This document shows positions 25,842 to 34,395 of a stretch of 64,000 nt of DNA, piece by piece. Every line of letters begins with the position of its first letter. Positions within the stretch are counted from its first letter, which is position 1. Both the position numbers and the translations under genes were made by a program. Below the pieces are notes generated by a model. The model searched no databases. It was given only the letters and a program-made list of their open reading frames with translations, and was not told the DNA's origin. The DNA comes from an uncultured Tropicimonas sp. (GTDB lineage Bacteria > Pseudomonadota > Alphaproteobacteria > Rhodobacterales > Rhodobacteraceae), in assembly GCA_947497945.1 (NCBI GenBank), contig CANMIP010000025.1, positions 39,342 through 103,341 of the forward strand, written 5' to 3'.

Positions 25842-27529
25842 GCGGCGCCACCCAGCGGAATCTCGCGGCCCATCCGCGCGACGAGCGCCGGGTCATGCGT
25901 GGCCACGACCAGCGTCGCGCCCGCCGCCGCAAGTGCCAGCAACCCGTCGGTCACCGCACGGGCGGTCTCTGCGTCCAGGTTGGCGGTCGGCTCGTCGGCC
26001 AATACCACGCGCGCTTGTCCGAGGGCTGCGCGGGCCACCATCAGCCGCCGCGCCTCGCCCCCCGAGAGCCCCGCCCCGGTCTCGCCCACCCGCGTCGCCA
26101 ACCCGCGTGGCAAGCGGGCGACGATATCCTCGGCCCGGGCCAGGCGCAGCGCCCGGGCAATCTCGGCCTCCCCGGCTTCCGGCGCGGCAAGCCGCAGGTT
26201 CGCACGCAGCGACCCGGCGGAAAAATGCGGCTGCTGCGGCACCCAGCCAACAGCCATGCGCCAGCCATCGGCCCGCGCATCGTCGAGTACGCCGCCTGCC
26301 ACCTCGATCCGGCCCTGCGCCGGGACCAGCCCGGCCAATGCTGCCAGCAGGGTCGACTTGCCCTGCCCGCTCGGACCGGTCAGCGCGCAGCTCTCGCCCG
26401 CGAAGATGTCGAAGTCGGGAAAGTCGAGCCGGGTTTGCTCTCCCAGCGCCACCTGCACATTGCGCAGCGAGATCGCGGGGGCGCCCGGCGCGGGCTTCAC
26501 GGCGGCAACGGCCGCCCCCTGCCCCAGGATGGTCACCGGCGCTTCGGCCTCGGCCGCGGCCAGCTCTCCGGCCACCGCCATCGCCGCCGCCCGGTCATGC
26601 CAGGCCGCCGCGAGATCGCGCAGCGGCTGGAAGAATTCCGGCGCCAGCAGCAGCAGGAACACGCCCTCCCCGGCCGTGAGCGGCGTCGCCCAGGCGCCGA
26701 AGCCGAGCGTGCCCAGCAACGCAAAGCCGACATAGACCGCGACCAGCGCCACGCCGAGCGCCGAGAAAAGCTCCAGCACGGTCGAAGACAGGAAGGCCAC
26801 CCGCAGCACCGCCATCGTGCGTTCGCGCAAGCTCTCGGCGCGGGTTTCGAAATCCGCCGCGACGCGCGCGCCAGCATCGAGCAGCCGGATATCGACCAGC
26901 GCCTGCAGCCGTTCCAGCAACATGCCGTTCAGCGTGCCGACCTCTCGCATCTGCCGCTCCGAGGCCTCCTGCGCCGCCATGCCAACCAGCGCCATGAAGA
27001 CCGGGATCAGCGGCCCGGCAATGAGCAGGATCGCCGCCACGACCCAGGATTTCCAGAAAGCCACCGCGAGAATCGCCAGCGGCAGCGCTCGTGCGCGCAG
27101 GAAAGCCGGCCTGTAGCGCAGGATATACGGCTCCAGCGCCGCCAGTTTCTCGCCCGCCAGCGCGGCCAGTTCGGCCGAGCCCGGCCCCGGCGCCATCGGC
27201 GAGCGCCGCCCCTCGCGCTCCAGCAGGTGCCGGCGCTCCCCGGTCAGCACCGATTGCGCGGCCTCCGCCAGCCAGCGATCGGACAGCGCCAGCATCGCGG
27301 CCCGAAGCGCTCCAAGCGCCGCGAACCCCGCCGCCGCCAGCGCCGCCCTCTGCGAACCGGCCGTCCCGTCCAGCAAACCGGCGAAGAGCCATGCCACGAG
27401 CCCCGCCTGCGGCAGCCAGAGCAACCCGGCGAAAACGCCAAGCGCCCCTGCCCGGTTCAGCCGGCCGGAGACCGGCGCAACGCAGCGCGAGAGGCGCGAT
27501 TTCGGGAAATCTGGAGGATTCTCAGGCAT
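25838..27529 (-). CDS. cydD: ABC transporter subunit CydD (heterodimeric cysteine/glutathione exporter)
   Basis: A 563-residue half-transporter with an N-terminal six-helix domain and a C-terminal ATPase: Walker A G-P-S-G-Q-G-K-S-T, signature L-S-G-G-E-A-R-R, Walker B V-V-L-A-D-E-P. It is the first gene of cydDCABX. The ATG at 27529 follows a GGGGAG site, and an NsrR-like dyad begins 12 bases upstream, close enough to block RNA polymerase or ribosome loading. The DC and AB parts form one operon here, which is common in Alphaproteobacteria. Confidence 0.92.
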   Translation of the reverse strand: MPENPPDFPKSRLSRCVAPVSGRLNRAGALGVFAGLLWLPQAGLVAWLFAGLLDGTAGSQRAALAAAGFAALGALRAAMLALSDRWLAEAAQSVLTGERRHLLEREGRRSPMAPGPGSAELAALAGEKLAALEPYILRYRPAFLRARALPLAILAVAFWKSWVVAAILLIAGPLIPVFMALVGMAAQEASERQMREVGTLNGMLLERLQALVDIRLLDAGARVAADFETRAESLRERTMAVLRVAFLSSTVLELFSALGVALVAVYVGFALLGTLGFGAWATPLTAGEGVFLLLLAPEFFQPLRDLAAAWHDRAAAMAVAGELAAAEAEAPVTILGQGAAVAAVKPAPGAPAISLRNVQVALGEQTRLDFPDFDIFAGESCALTGPSGQGKSTLLAALAGLVPAQGRIEVAGGVLDDARADGWRMAVGWVPQQPHFSAGSLRANLRLAAPEAGEAEIARALRLARAEDIVARLPRGLATRVGETGAGLSGGEARRLMVARAALGQARVVLADEPTANLDAETARAVTDGLLALAAAGATLVVATHDPALVARMGREIPLGGAA

Positions 27530-27540
27530 GTTCTCCCCAT

Positions 27541-27561
27541 AGATACATTCTCAATGCATTT
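27541..27561. promoter_or_regulatory. NsrR/Rrf2-like operator dyad
   Basis: AGATACATT-CTC-AATGCATTT is an imperfect palindrome (7 of 9 positions) that resembles the NsrR consensus (AGATGCATTT-N-AAATGCATCT). It lies between cydD and the divergent Rrf2 gene, immediately upstream of the cydD start. It is the likely binding site of the Rrf2 protein encoded at 27657; assignment is by pattern only. Confidence 0.55.
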
Positions 27562-27584
27562 AAACTGGATACCGGGGCCGGTTT

Positions 27585-27598
27585 GTGATCTGAATCAA
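27585..27598. promoter_or_regulatory. FNR/CRP-like box in the cydD-rrf2 divergent region
   Basis: GTGAT-CTGA-ATCAA matches the FNR consensus at 9 of 10 half-site bases (G for the first T, the CRP-like variant). It is about 60 bases from each of the two divergent start codons, well placed for activating either promoter. Confidence 0.5.
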
Positions 27599-27656
27599 TC
27601 CAATCGCAGGCCAGTCCAGCCTGGAACGCCAGACATTCGAAAGGATGTGAAATCCC

Positions 27657-28097
27657 ATGCGTCTGACCGTACGCACCAACCTCGCCATGCGCGCGCTCAT
27701 GTTCTGCGCGATCAACACAGACCGCACCGTGCGCAAGGCCGAAATCGCCGAAGCCTGCAACTCTTCCGAGAACCATCTCGGGGTGGTGATCAACATGCTC
27801 GGCCAGACCGGCTTCATCGAAACCGCCCGCGGGCGCAATGGCGGCATCCGCCTCAAGGTCGCCCCCAACGCGCTTTCCGTCGGACAGGTCTTCCGGGTCT
27901 TCGAGGCGAATGTGCCTTTCGCGGAATGCTTTGCCGGCTCGGACAACCACTGCCCGCTCACCGCCTCCTGCCGGCTGCGCGGCGAGCTTTCCGTTGCGCT
28001 GGAAGCCTTTTACGGCGCGTTGGACAAGGTGACACTGGCCGACCTTGTTGATGACAATTCCGGCCTTCGCACGCTGCTGGAGCTTGAACGGGCCTGA
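27657..28097 (+). CDS. Rrf2-family regulator, NsrR-like
   Basis: A 146-residue winged-helix protein (MRLTVRTNLAMRALMFCA... start typical of NsrR/IscR). Three cysteines, Cys91, Cys99 and Cys105 (CFAGSDNHCPLTASC), have the C-x7-C-x5-C pattern close to the iron-sulfur site of NsrR (C-x5-C-x5-C). An N-terminal extra Cys17 is probably structural. NsrR senses nitric oxide and represses NO-defence genes. Divergence from cydDCABX, whose oxidase is NO-tolerant, and the dyad at 27541 make NO-responsive control of the operon the likely role. Confidence 0.82.
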   Translation: MRLTVRTNLAMRALMFCAINTDRTVRKAEIAEACNSSENHLGVVINMLGQTGFIETARGRNGGIRLKVAPNALSVGQVFRVFEANVPFAECFAGSDNHCPLTASCRLRGELSVALEAFYGALDKVTLADLVDDNSGLRTLLELERA

Positions 28098-28207
28098 TTC
28101 GGCTCCCATCTGGCACTCCGATATCGTTTCGTCGCAACGGCGCCGCTATAATCACGGCGGTAGCCGTATCCCCATTGCGTCGGCCCGTTCAGCCATTGGA
28201 GAAAGAC

Positions 28208-28981
28208 ATGCGTCAGAAACACCTTGCTGCCCTAGCCGTCGCCCTGTCGGGCCTTGTATCGCCCGCCCTCGTCTCGGCCGAGACGCTTTCCGGAACGGTC
28301 ACCTACCTGCAACGCATTGCCATGCCGCCGGACGCGGTCCTGACCATCGAGGTCCGGGATGTATCGCGCGCCGACGTCGCGTCGGACCTCATCGCCAGCC
28401 AGGAGATCGCGGCGCCGGGGAACCCGCCCTATGAATTCGCCTTCGACTACGATCCCGCGACGATCGACCCCGCCCATAGCTATTCCCTGCGCGCCACGAT
28501 GCACCGGGGCGGCGACTTGCTGATGACCACGGATCAGGCCTACCCGGTCTTGACCCGCGGTGCCGGCGACAGCGCGGAGATGGTGCTGAAGATGGTGTCT
28601 GGCGCAGCGGAGACAGGGGCGGAAAAACCGGATTCCTCGATGGTGAACACCTATTGGAAGCTGCTGACGCTCAAGGGCGAGACCGCGCCGGTCCCCGAAA
28701 AGGGCCGGGAAGCGCATCTCATCCTGCGAACAGACGGGACCTACAATGCCACGGTCGGCTGCAATCAGATCAATGGCGGCTACGCGCTGACCGGTTCGGA
28801 CCTCGACATCAAGCCCGGGCCGATGACGATGATGGCCTGTCTGCCCCCCTATGACCGCTTCGAGCGCGAGCTTGTCGAGACACTGGGCGCGGCGGCCGGT
28901 TTTGACATCTCCGGCGAAAGCATGGAGCTGCTCGACGCTGCCGGCGATACGTTGGCAACGTTCCGCGCGATCTATTTCTGA
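28208..28981 (+). CDS. Secreted YbaY-like plus META-domain protein
   Basis: A 257-residue protein. A signal peptide (MRQKHLAALAVALSGLVSPALVSA) precedes a YbaY-type beta domain (TLSGTVTYLQRIAMPPDAVLTIEVRDVS, about 25-130). A C-terminal META/HslJ domain follows (about 150-257), with NTYWKLLTLKGE, GCNQINGGY and M-T-M-M-A-C-L motifs and its two conserved cysteines. META proteins act in the envelope and are linked to heat, antibiotic or motility phenotypes; the molecular function is unclear. The ATG at 28208 follows TTGGAGAAA and is preferred over the ATG at 28175, which would add 11 charged residues before the signal. Confidence 0.83.
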   Translation: MRQKHLAALAVALSGLVSPALVSAETLSGTVTYLQRIAMPPDAVLTIEVRDVSRADVASDLIASQEIAAPGNPPYEFAFDYDPATIDPAHSYSLRATMHRGGDLLMTTDQAYPVLTRGAGDSAEMVLKMVSGAAETGAEKPDSSMVNTYWKLLTLKGETAPVPEKGREAHLILRTDGTYNATVGCNQINGGYALTGSDLDIKPGPMTMMACLPPYDRFERELVETLGAAAGFDISGESMELLDAAGDTLATFRAIYF

Positions 28982-29166
28982 GGGCGCAGTAGCGCCCAGC
29001 CCGGAGTACCGGCGGACAAAGCTGCCCCTGATCGCCGCGGCAGACCCTCGGAACAGGGCGGGAGCCGTGCCGATTCCTGCGCGGCCCCGCATCCGCCCCT
29101 GCCGCTTCAGCATCCAATCCCCCGCTCCTGTTTGACCCGGGCTCCGAATCGGCTCAGATCAACCCC

Positions 29167-29787
29167 ATGGACATGACCTTCTACATCAGCGCCTTCGTGG
29201 CGCTTTTCGTCATCATCGACCCGATCGGCCTGGCGCCGGTTTTCCTTGCGCTGACCCATGGCAGCGACACTGCGGAGCGCCGCTCGGTCGGGCGGCGCGC
29301 GGTGCTGCTGGCCTTCGGATTGCTGATGCTGTTCGGCCTGCTTGGCGAAGCGGTGCTGAATTTCATCGGCATCTCGATGCCCGCCTTCCGGATCGCCGGT
29401 GGTGTACTGCTCTTCCTGACCGCGCTGGACATGCTCTTCGAACGCCGCACCAAGCGGCGCGACAATACCGCCGAGGAGGAAGAGCGCCCCGACCCGTCCG
29501 TCTTCCCGCTCGCCATCCCGCTGCTGGCCGGCCCCGGCGCGATCACGACGATGATCCTGCTGGTCGGCCAGACGGATGGCCCATTGCAGGCCTCCGGTGT
29601 CTTCGTGGCCATGGCCCTGGTGCTGACGGTCGTTGCGATCATGTTCCGCAGCGCCGGCCTTCTGGAGCGGGCACTCGGGCGCACGGGCACGGTCGTCGCC
29701 ACCCGGCTGCTGGGCATGCTGCTGGCCGCGCTTGCGGTGCAATTCGTGCTGGACGGCTTGCGCGGCGCGGGCATGTTGCCGGGCTGA
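29167..29787 (+). CDS. MarC-family inner-membrane protein
   Basis: A 206-residue protein with six hydrophobic helices. The family opening F-V-A-L-F-V-I-I-D-P-I-G-L-A-P-V-F and the central 'F-P-L-A-I-P-L-L-A-G-P-G-A-I-T-T-M-I-L-L' motif are present. MarC proteins are integral membrane proteins of uncertain function; the once-assumed link to multidrug resistance was not upheld. ATG 29167 or 29173 is possible. Confidence 0.88.
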   Translation: MDMTFYISAFVALFVIIDPIGLAPVFLALTHGSDTAERRSVGRRAVLLAFGLLMLFGLLGEAVLNFIGISMPAFRIAGGVLLFLTALDMLFERRTKRRDNTAEEEERPDPSVFPLAIPLLAGPGAITTMILLVGQTDGPLQASGVFVAMALVLTVVAIMFRSAGLLERALGRTGTVVATRLLGMLLAALAVQFVLDGLRGAGMLPG

Positions 29788-29862
29788 GGCGCATCGCGGA
29801 CTGGCAGCCCGCCTCCGCACTCCCTACATGTTGGACGGAACGGGAATGGCAAGGAAACATCC

Positions 29863-30444
29863 ATGACGGGCGACCAGACCGCATCTCTGATCTATCTCAC
29901 GTTGCTTGGCCTGCTGATCGGCAGCTACCTGCTGGTTTCGATGCGACGGGATATTGGCCGTTCCCTGCGCCATGGCGCGCTCTGGGTCCTCATTTTTCTC
30001 GGCGTGCTGGTCTCCTACGGGCTCTGGGACGATATCCGCGGCACTGTCCTGCCGCAGCAGAGCGTAATCTCCGAGGGCGCGCGTATCGAGGTGCCGCTGG
30101 CCCGCGACGGGCATTACCACATGGTGCTCACCGTCAATGACACACCCGTGCAATTCGTCGTCGATACCGGCGCCTCCGACATCGTCCTGACCCAAGCCGA
30201 CGCCGCCCGCGCCGGCATCGAACTCGACGGGTTGCCCTTTCTCGGCATGGCCAACACCGCCAACGGAACCGTGCGCACGGCGCAGGTCCGGCTCGAAGAG
30301 GTGGAGCTTGGCGGCATCACCGACCGGCGCGTGCCGGCACTGGTCAATGGCGGCGAAATGGCGGGTTCCCTGCTCGGCATGTCCTATCTCAACCGTTTCT
30401 CAGAGGTCAGCTTCGGCAATGGCCGGATGGTACTGACGCGCTGA
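29863..30444 (+). CDS. Membrane-anchored retropepsin-like aspartic protease (TIGR02281 family)
   Basis: A 193-residue protein with two N-terminal helices (about 8-26 and 38-55) and a single aspartic protease domain. The catalytic motif is F-V-V-D-T-G-A-S-D near residue 100. Like retroviral proteases it should act as a dimer, facing the periplasm. The later A-G-S-L-L-G-M-S-Y-L segment is the second conserved hydrophobic motif of the family. It starts after AAGGAAA at 6 bases and is the last plus-strand gene before a convergent hairpin cluster. Confidence 0.87.
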   Translation: MTGDQTASLIYLTLLGLLIGSYLLVSMRRDIGRSLRHGALWVLIFLGVLVSYGLWDDIRGTVLPQQSVISEGARIEVPLARDGHYHMVLTVNDTPVQFVVDTGASDIVLTQADAARAGIELDGLPFLGMANTANGTVRTAQVRLEEVELGGITDRRVPALVNGGEMAGSLLGMSYLNRFSEVSFGNGRMVLTR

Positions 30445-30445
30445 G

Positions 30446-30578
30446 GCGCCCGCTCCGCGGGCGCAAACGATCCTTTGGATCGTGCCTCCGGCGGGGATAT
30501 TTCAAGAAAAAGGAAGTCTTTGCCACTTTGACCTTCCTTTTTCGACAAATATCCCGGGGGTTTGGGGGCAGCGCCCCC
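30446..30578. terminator. Four-hairpin intergenic mosaic between convergent genes
   Basis: Four dyads follow each other: GCGCCCGC-TCC-GCGGGCGC (30446-30464), ACGATCC-TTT-GGATCGT (30467-30483), a long nested one with GATATTT/AAATATC outside and AAAAAGGAAG/CTTCCTTTTT inside (30496-30553), and GGGGGC-AGC-GCCCCC (30564-30578). The third is flanked by A- and T-runs and can terminate in both directions. It separates the aspartic protease gene from the convergent trkH gene. Confidence 0.75.
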
Positions 30579-30664
30579 AATCTCCCCATCAGCGCTTCTC
30601 TGTCTATAGGGTCACCAGGGCTTTAAAGACCTGCCAGGCCGGGCAAGAGCTCTGTTGGCTGACC

Positions 30665-32110
30665 TCACCCGGTCCAGAAGCGCCGCGTCAACAGGACATA
30701 GAAGGACAGGATCTCCAGCCGCCCGGCCAGCATGGCGACGATCATGATCCACTTGGCGGTGGCCGGAAATGCCTCCATCGAGCCGGACGCACCAACGGCA
30801 TCGCCAAAGGCGGGGCCGATATTGGCGACCGATGTCCAGGCCGCCGTGACCGATGTCTGGAAACTCAGCCCGGTCATCGCAATCGCCACCGAGGCCCCGC
30901 CCAGCGTCAGCAGGAAGAGCGTGAAGAAAGCGATGACGGAATCGATCACGTCCCGCTCCAGGCGCCGCCCCGCCAGCCGCGGGATATCAACGAGATCCGG
31001 CGAATACATCCGGCGGATATGGTGCTTGAGGCTCTCCCAGACGATCAGCCAGCGGAAGATCTTGACCGAACAGGCGGTCGAGCCGGTGCAACCGCCGATC
31101 AGCCCGACAATGATCACGACGCAGAGCGCAAAACTGCCCCAGCGGGTGATATCCTCGCTGGCATAGCCGGTCCCGGAAAAGAGCGTGACGATGTTGAACA
31201 GCGTCTCGCGCAGGATATCGAGCGCGTCCCCCTGCCCGAGATAGAGCCGCCAGGCCACCACGGCGCCGCTGGCCAGCAACAGCCAGCGCAGATAGGCCCG
31301 GACCTGGACATCGCGGAACAGCGCGCCCGGATGCCCCCCGAGCATCTGCACGAACCGGACCAGCGGCAGGCTCGACAGCACCATGAAGAGCGCCGAGACA
31401 TATTCCAGCGGCCCGGTGAAACGCGCGAAGGAGGCGTCCGAAGTGGAGAAGCCGCCGGTCGAGATCGTGGTCATCGCATGCACCAGCGCGTCGAGCGGCC
31501 CCATGCCGAAGCCGGAATAGGCCAGACCACAGGCCAGCGTCAGCAACAGGTAGATCCCGAGCAGGGACTTGGCGATGTCGAGCGCGCGCGGCAGGATCTT
31601 GCCCAGCGTGTCAAAGCCCTCGGTCAGGAAGAACTGCATGCCGCCGACCCGCATCGCCGGCAGGAAGATCATCGCCACGATGACGATCCCCAGCCCACCC
31701 AGCCATTGCAGGATGCCGCGCCAGAGCAGCACCCCGGCCGGCATCGCCTCCAGGTCGTGAAACACGGTCGAGCCGGTCGTGGTCATGCCGGACATGGCCT
31801 CGAAATAGGCGTCCACGGGGGCGGCATGCGGCGCGCCGAGCACGAAGGGCACCGCGCCGACCGCAGGCAACACGCTCCAGACCAGCGTGGTCAGAAGGAA
31901 GGCCTGCCGGCGATCGAGGAAACGCATCCCCGCGCCACGCGTTGCCAGAACCACGCAGAGCGACAGCGCCAACACCGCCACACCATCGGCGACGAAAACA
32001 CTGGCCGGCTGTCCGCCGGTGACGGCATCGAGCCCACCGCAGAGCAGCATCAACAGCCCCATCACGGCAGCCAGCCAGCCAACGGCATTTGCGATTGGTC
32101 GAATATCCAT
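30665..32110 (-). CDS. TrkH-family potassium uptake channel subunit
   Basis: A 481-residue protein built of four membrane-pore-membrane repeats. The four filter segments are recognisable: M-T-T-T-G-S-T-V, T-I-S-T-G-G-F-S-T, F-S-G-T-G-Y-A-S and N-I-G-P-A-F-G. The conserved C-T-G-S-T-A-C-S-V-K loop follows the third filter. It moves K+ across the inner membrane, normally gated by TrkA; no trkA gene is nearby. It follows a CBS-domain gene by 12 bases, so that protein may act as its regulator. Confidence 0.92.
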   Translation of the reverse strand: MDIRPIANAVGWLAAVMGLLMLLCGGLDAVTGGQPASVFVADGVAVLALSLCVVLATRGAGMRFLDRRQAFLLTTLVWSVLPAVGAVPFVLGAPHAAPVDAYFEAMSGMTTTGSTVFHDLEAMPAGVLLWRGILQWLGGLGIVIVAMIFLPAMRVGGMQFFLTEGFDTLGKILPRALDIAKSLLGIYLLLTLACGLAYSGFGMGPLDALVHAMTTISTGGFSTSDASFARFTGPLEYVSALFMVLSSLPLVRFVQMLGGHPGALFRDVQVRAYLRWLLLASGAVVAWRLYLGQGDALDILRETLFNIVTLFSGTGYASEDITRWGSFALCVVIIVGLIGGCTGSTACSVKIFRWLIVWESLKHHIRRMYSPDLVDIPRLAGRRLERDVIDSVIAFFTLFLLTLGGASVAIAMTGLSFQTSVTAAWTSVANIGPAFGDAVGASGSMEAFPATAKWIMIVAMLAGRLEILSFYVLLTRRFWTG

Positions 32111-32122
32111 GCCGGGGTCCGG

Positions 32123-32569
32123 TCAGGCCCCGGGCACGGAGCGGCCCATCGCCAGCTCGCGCAGGATCTCCGCTTCAAGCGCATCGTCCTGGTGGATCTT
32201 CTCCAGCAAATCCTTAAGCGCGAAGATCCGCACGAAAGCGTCGCCGCGGGTGACGACGAGATGCCGGATCCGGTTCCGCCCCATCAGCTTGAGCGCCTCC
32301 CGGAGCGATGTGTCGACCTCGCAGGTGATGGCCGGCGCGCTCATGCAGGCGCCGACGCTCACATCCTCGAGCCGCCCCTCGCTCCGCACGAGCTGACGGA
32401 TGATATCGTGATCGGTCAGGATACCGGTCACAGCGCCGGTGCGATCCAGCACCGCAAGCGCGTTCACATCGAGCCCGGCGATCCGCTCGGCCGCTGTCAG
32501 CAGCGGCGTCTCCGCCATGCAGCAGGCACGGATTCCGGTCTCGTAATTCTCGATCCTCTGGACGGACAT
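32123..32569 (-). CDS. CBS-domain pair protein linked to TrkH
   Basis: A 148-residue protein with two CBS repeats: residues 8-75 (L-L-T-A-A-E-R-I, VLDRTGAVTGILTDHDIIRQL) and 80-140 (MSAPAITCEVDTSLREALKLM, HLVVTRGD, FALKDLLEKI). The start at 32569 follows GGGGAAG; upstream frame extensions are unlikely. A ligand such as AMP, ATP or cyclic di-AMP is possible for CBS pairs; which one is unknown. Being first in a two-gene unit with trkH, 12 bases apart, it is probably a regulatory subunit. Confidence 0.85.
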   Translation of the reverse strand: MSVQRIENYETGIRACCMAETPLLTAAERIAGLDVNALAVLDRTGAVTGILTDHDIIRQLVRSEGRLEDVSVGACMSAPAITCEVDTSLREALKLMGRNRIRHLVVTRGDAFVRIFALKDLLEKIHQDDALEAEILRELAMGRSVPGA

Positions 32570-32840
32570 GATCTTCCCCGGTGGTTGCAACGGGCAGTCG
32601 GGCCAAGGGGTCCGGCCGCGCGCCCGGCGCTCTGTCCGGGCATCAGCCTCGCGGCATCTCGGGCGCCGCGGTGTTCCGGCAGCGCCGTCAAACGGCTCCC
32701 GGAAACGAAAGCGCCGGGCGACTGGCCCGGCGGAACAGACCAAGCCTGCCGCAGCTTTTCCCGGTCCGCAAGAGCCTCTGTTCGACGGCCCCAGGGGTGA
32801 TCGAAATCTGCCCGAACGCCAAAATTTCAGGCGAAACATT

Positions 32841-32870
32841 TGCATAATTATTTAAATTCAAATAATTGCA
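32841..32870. promoter_or_regulatory. AT-rich dyad in the CBS-trkH / metY divergent region
   Basis: TGCATAATTATTT and its near-perfect inverse AAATAATT-GCA flank AAATTC, forming a 30-bp palindrome with no G or C in the central 20 bases. It stands out sharply in this GC-rich sequence. It lies in the 521-base gap 32570-33090 and could be an operator for either divergent unit. The rest of the gap shows no gene. Confidence 0.5.
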
Positions 32871-33090
32871 GGTCAAAGCTGAAGCGTTACTTCACCCCCA
32901 GGAGGGGCCAAGCCCTGCCAAAGCCGCAAGCCCGAATTCGAAATCGCTCAGGGCTGCCCACAGCCATCCGTCCCGCCGGACGCCTTTCCGACTCGCCTCG
33001 CTCCGGCCGCGCCCACAAGCCATTGCCGCCCGCGCGCCCTTCCCATAGGCTCCGCGCCACGACAACGCGCGACCCTACAGGGAGGACCCC

Positions 33091-34380
33091 ATGACAGACC
33101 GTCAACTCGGCTTCGAAACGCTGCAGATCCATGCCGGCGCCCATCCGGACCCGGCCACCGGCGCCCGCCAGACCCCGATCTACCAGACGACCGCCTATGT
33201 GTTCCGCGATGCGGACCATGCCGCGGCCCTCTTCAACCTGCAGGAAGTCGGCTATATCTACTCGCGGCTGACCAACCCGACGGTCTCCGTCCTCGCCGAG
33301 CGCATCGCCACGCTGGAAGGCGGCGCGGGCGCGGTCTGCTGTTCCTCCGGCCACGCCGCCCAGATCATGGCGCTCTTCCCGCTGATGGCACCGGGGCGCA
33401 ATGTTGTCGTCTCCACCCGTCTCTATGGCGGCACGATCACGCAATTCTCCCAGACGATCAAACGCTTTGGTTGGGAAGCGAAATTCGTCGACATGGATGA
33501 CGAAGCCGCCGTCAAGGCCGCCATCGACGACAACACCCGCGCCATCTTCTGCGAGAGCATCGCCAATCCGGGCGGCTATATCACCGACCTTCCCGCCATG
33601 GCCGCCATCGCCGACGAGGCCGGCCTGCCGCTCATCGTCGACAACACCACGGCCACGCCCTACCTGTGCAACCCGATCGCGCTCGGCGCGACGCTGGTTG
33701 TCCACTCGACCACCAAGTACCTGACCGGAAACGGGACGGTCACCGGCGGCTGCGTGGTGGATTCTGGCAAGTTCGACTGGTCGGCCTCCGACAAGTTCCC
33801 CTCGCTGAGCCAGCCGGAGCCGGCCTATCACGGGCTGGTCTTCCACGAGGCGCTCGGGCCGATGGCCTACACCTTCCACTCCATCGCCATCGGGCTGCGC
33901 GATCTCGGCATGACGATGAACCCGCAGGCGGCGCATTACACGCTGATGGGCATCGAGACGCTCAGCCTGCGCATGGAGAGACATGTGGAGAATGCCGGCA
34001 AGATCGCCGCCTGGCTGGAAAACGACCCGCGCATCGACGCCGTGACCTATACCGGCCTCGCCTCTTCGCCCTATAACGGACGCGTCGCGACCGTCTGCCC
34101 GAAAGGCGCCGGCGCGCTCTTCACCTTCGCGGTCAAGGGCGGCTACGATTCCTGCGTCAAGCTGGTCGACAGCCTGGAGCTGTTCAGCCATGTGGCGAAT
34201 CTCGGCGATACGCGTTCGCTGATCATCCACTCCGCCTCGACCACCCACCGCCAACTCTCGCCCGAGCAGCAGGAAGCCGCCGGGGCGGCGCCGAACATGG
34301 TGCGTGTTTCCATCGGGATCGAGGATGCCGACGACCTGATCGCCGATCTCGACCAGGCGCTGGCCAAGGCCACCGCCTGA
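33091..34380 (+). CDS. metY: O-acetylhomoserine aminocarboxypropyltransferase (sulfhydrylase)
   Basis: A 429-residue Cys/Met-metabolism PLP enzyme that makes homocysteine from O-acetylhomoserine and sulfide. Residues visible are the Q-T-P-I-Y-Q-T-T-A-Y start, Y-S-R-L-T-N-P-T phosphate-binding segment, I-V-D-N-T-T-A-T with the pyridine-binding Asp, and the Schiff-base Lys209 in H-S-T-T-K-Y-L-T-G-N-G. The length and the long C-terminal segment (S-L-E-L-F-S-H-V-A-N-L-G-D) separate MetY from cystathionine lyases. It starts after GGGAGGACC at good spacing. Confidence 0.92.
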   Translation: MTDRQLGFETLQIHAGAHPDPATGARQTPIYQTTAYVFRDADHAAALFNLQEVGYIYSRLTNPTVSVLAERIATLEGGAGAVCCSSGHAAQIMALFPLMAPGRNVVVSTRLYGGTITQFSQTIKRFGWEAKFVDMDDEAAVKAAIDDNTRAIFCESIANPGGYITDLPAMAAIADEAGLPLIVDNTTATPYLCNPIALGATLVVHSTTKYLTGNGTVTGGCVVDSGKFDWSASDKFPSLSQPEPAYHGLVFHEALGPMAYTFHSIAIGLRDLGMTMNPQAAHYTLMGIETLSLRMERHVENAGKIAAWLENDPRIDAVTYTGLASSPYNGRVATVCPKGAGALFTFAVKGGYDSCVKLVDSLELFSHVANLGDTRSLIIHSASTTHRQLSPEQQEAAGAAPNMVRVSIGIEDADDLIADLDQALAKATA

Positions 34381-34395
34381 CCCTGCGGCCGTGCC

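Noticed and set aside
25895..28051. 718-codon open frame on the plus strand
   Set aside because: It is antisense to cydD and runs out of frame through the Rrf2 gene; no family motif.
30482..32800. 772-codon open frame on the plus strand
   Set aside because: Antisense to trkH and the CBS gene, starting inside the hairpin cluster.
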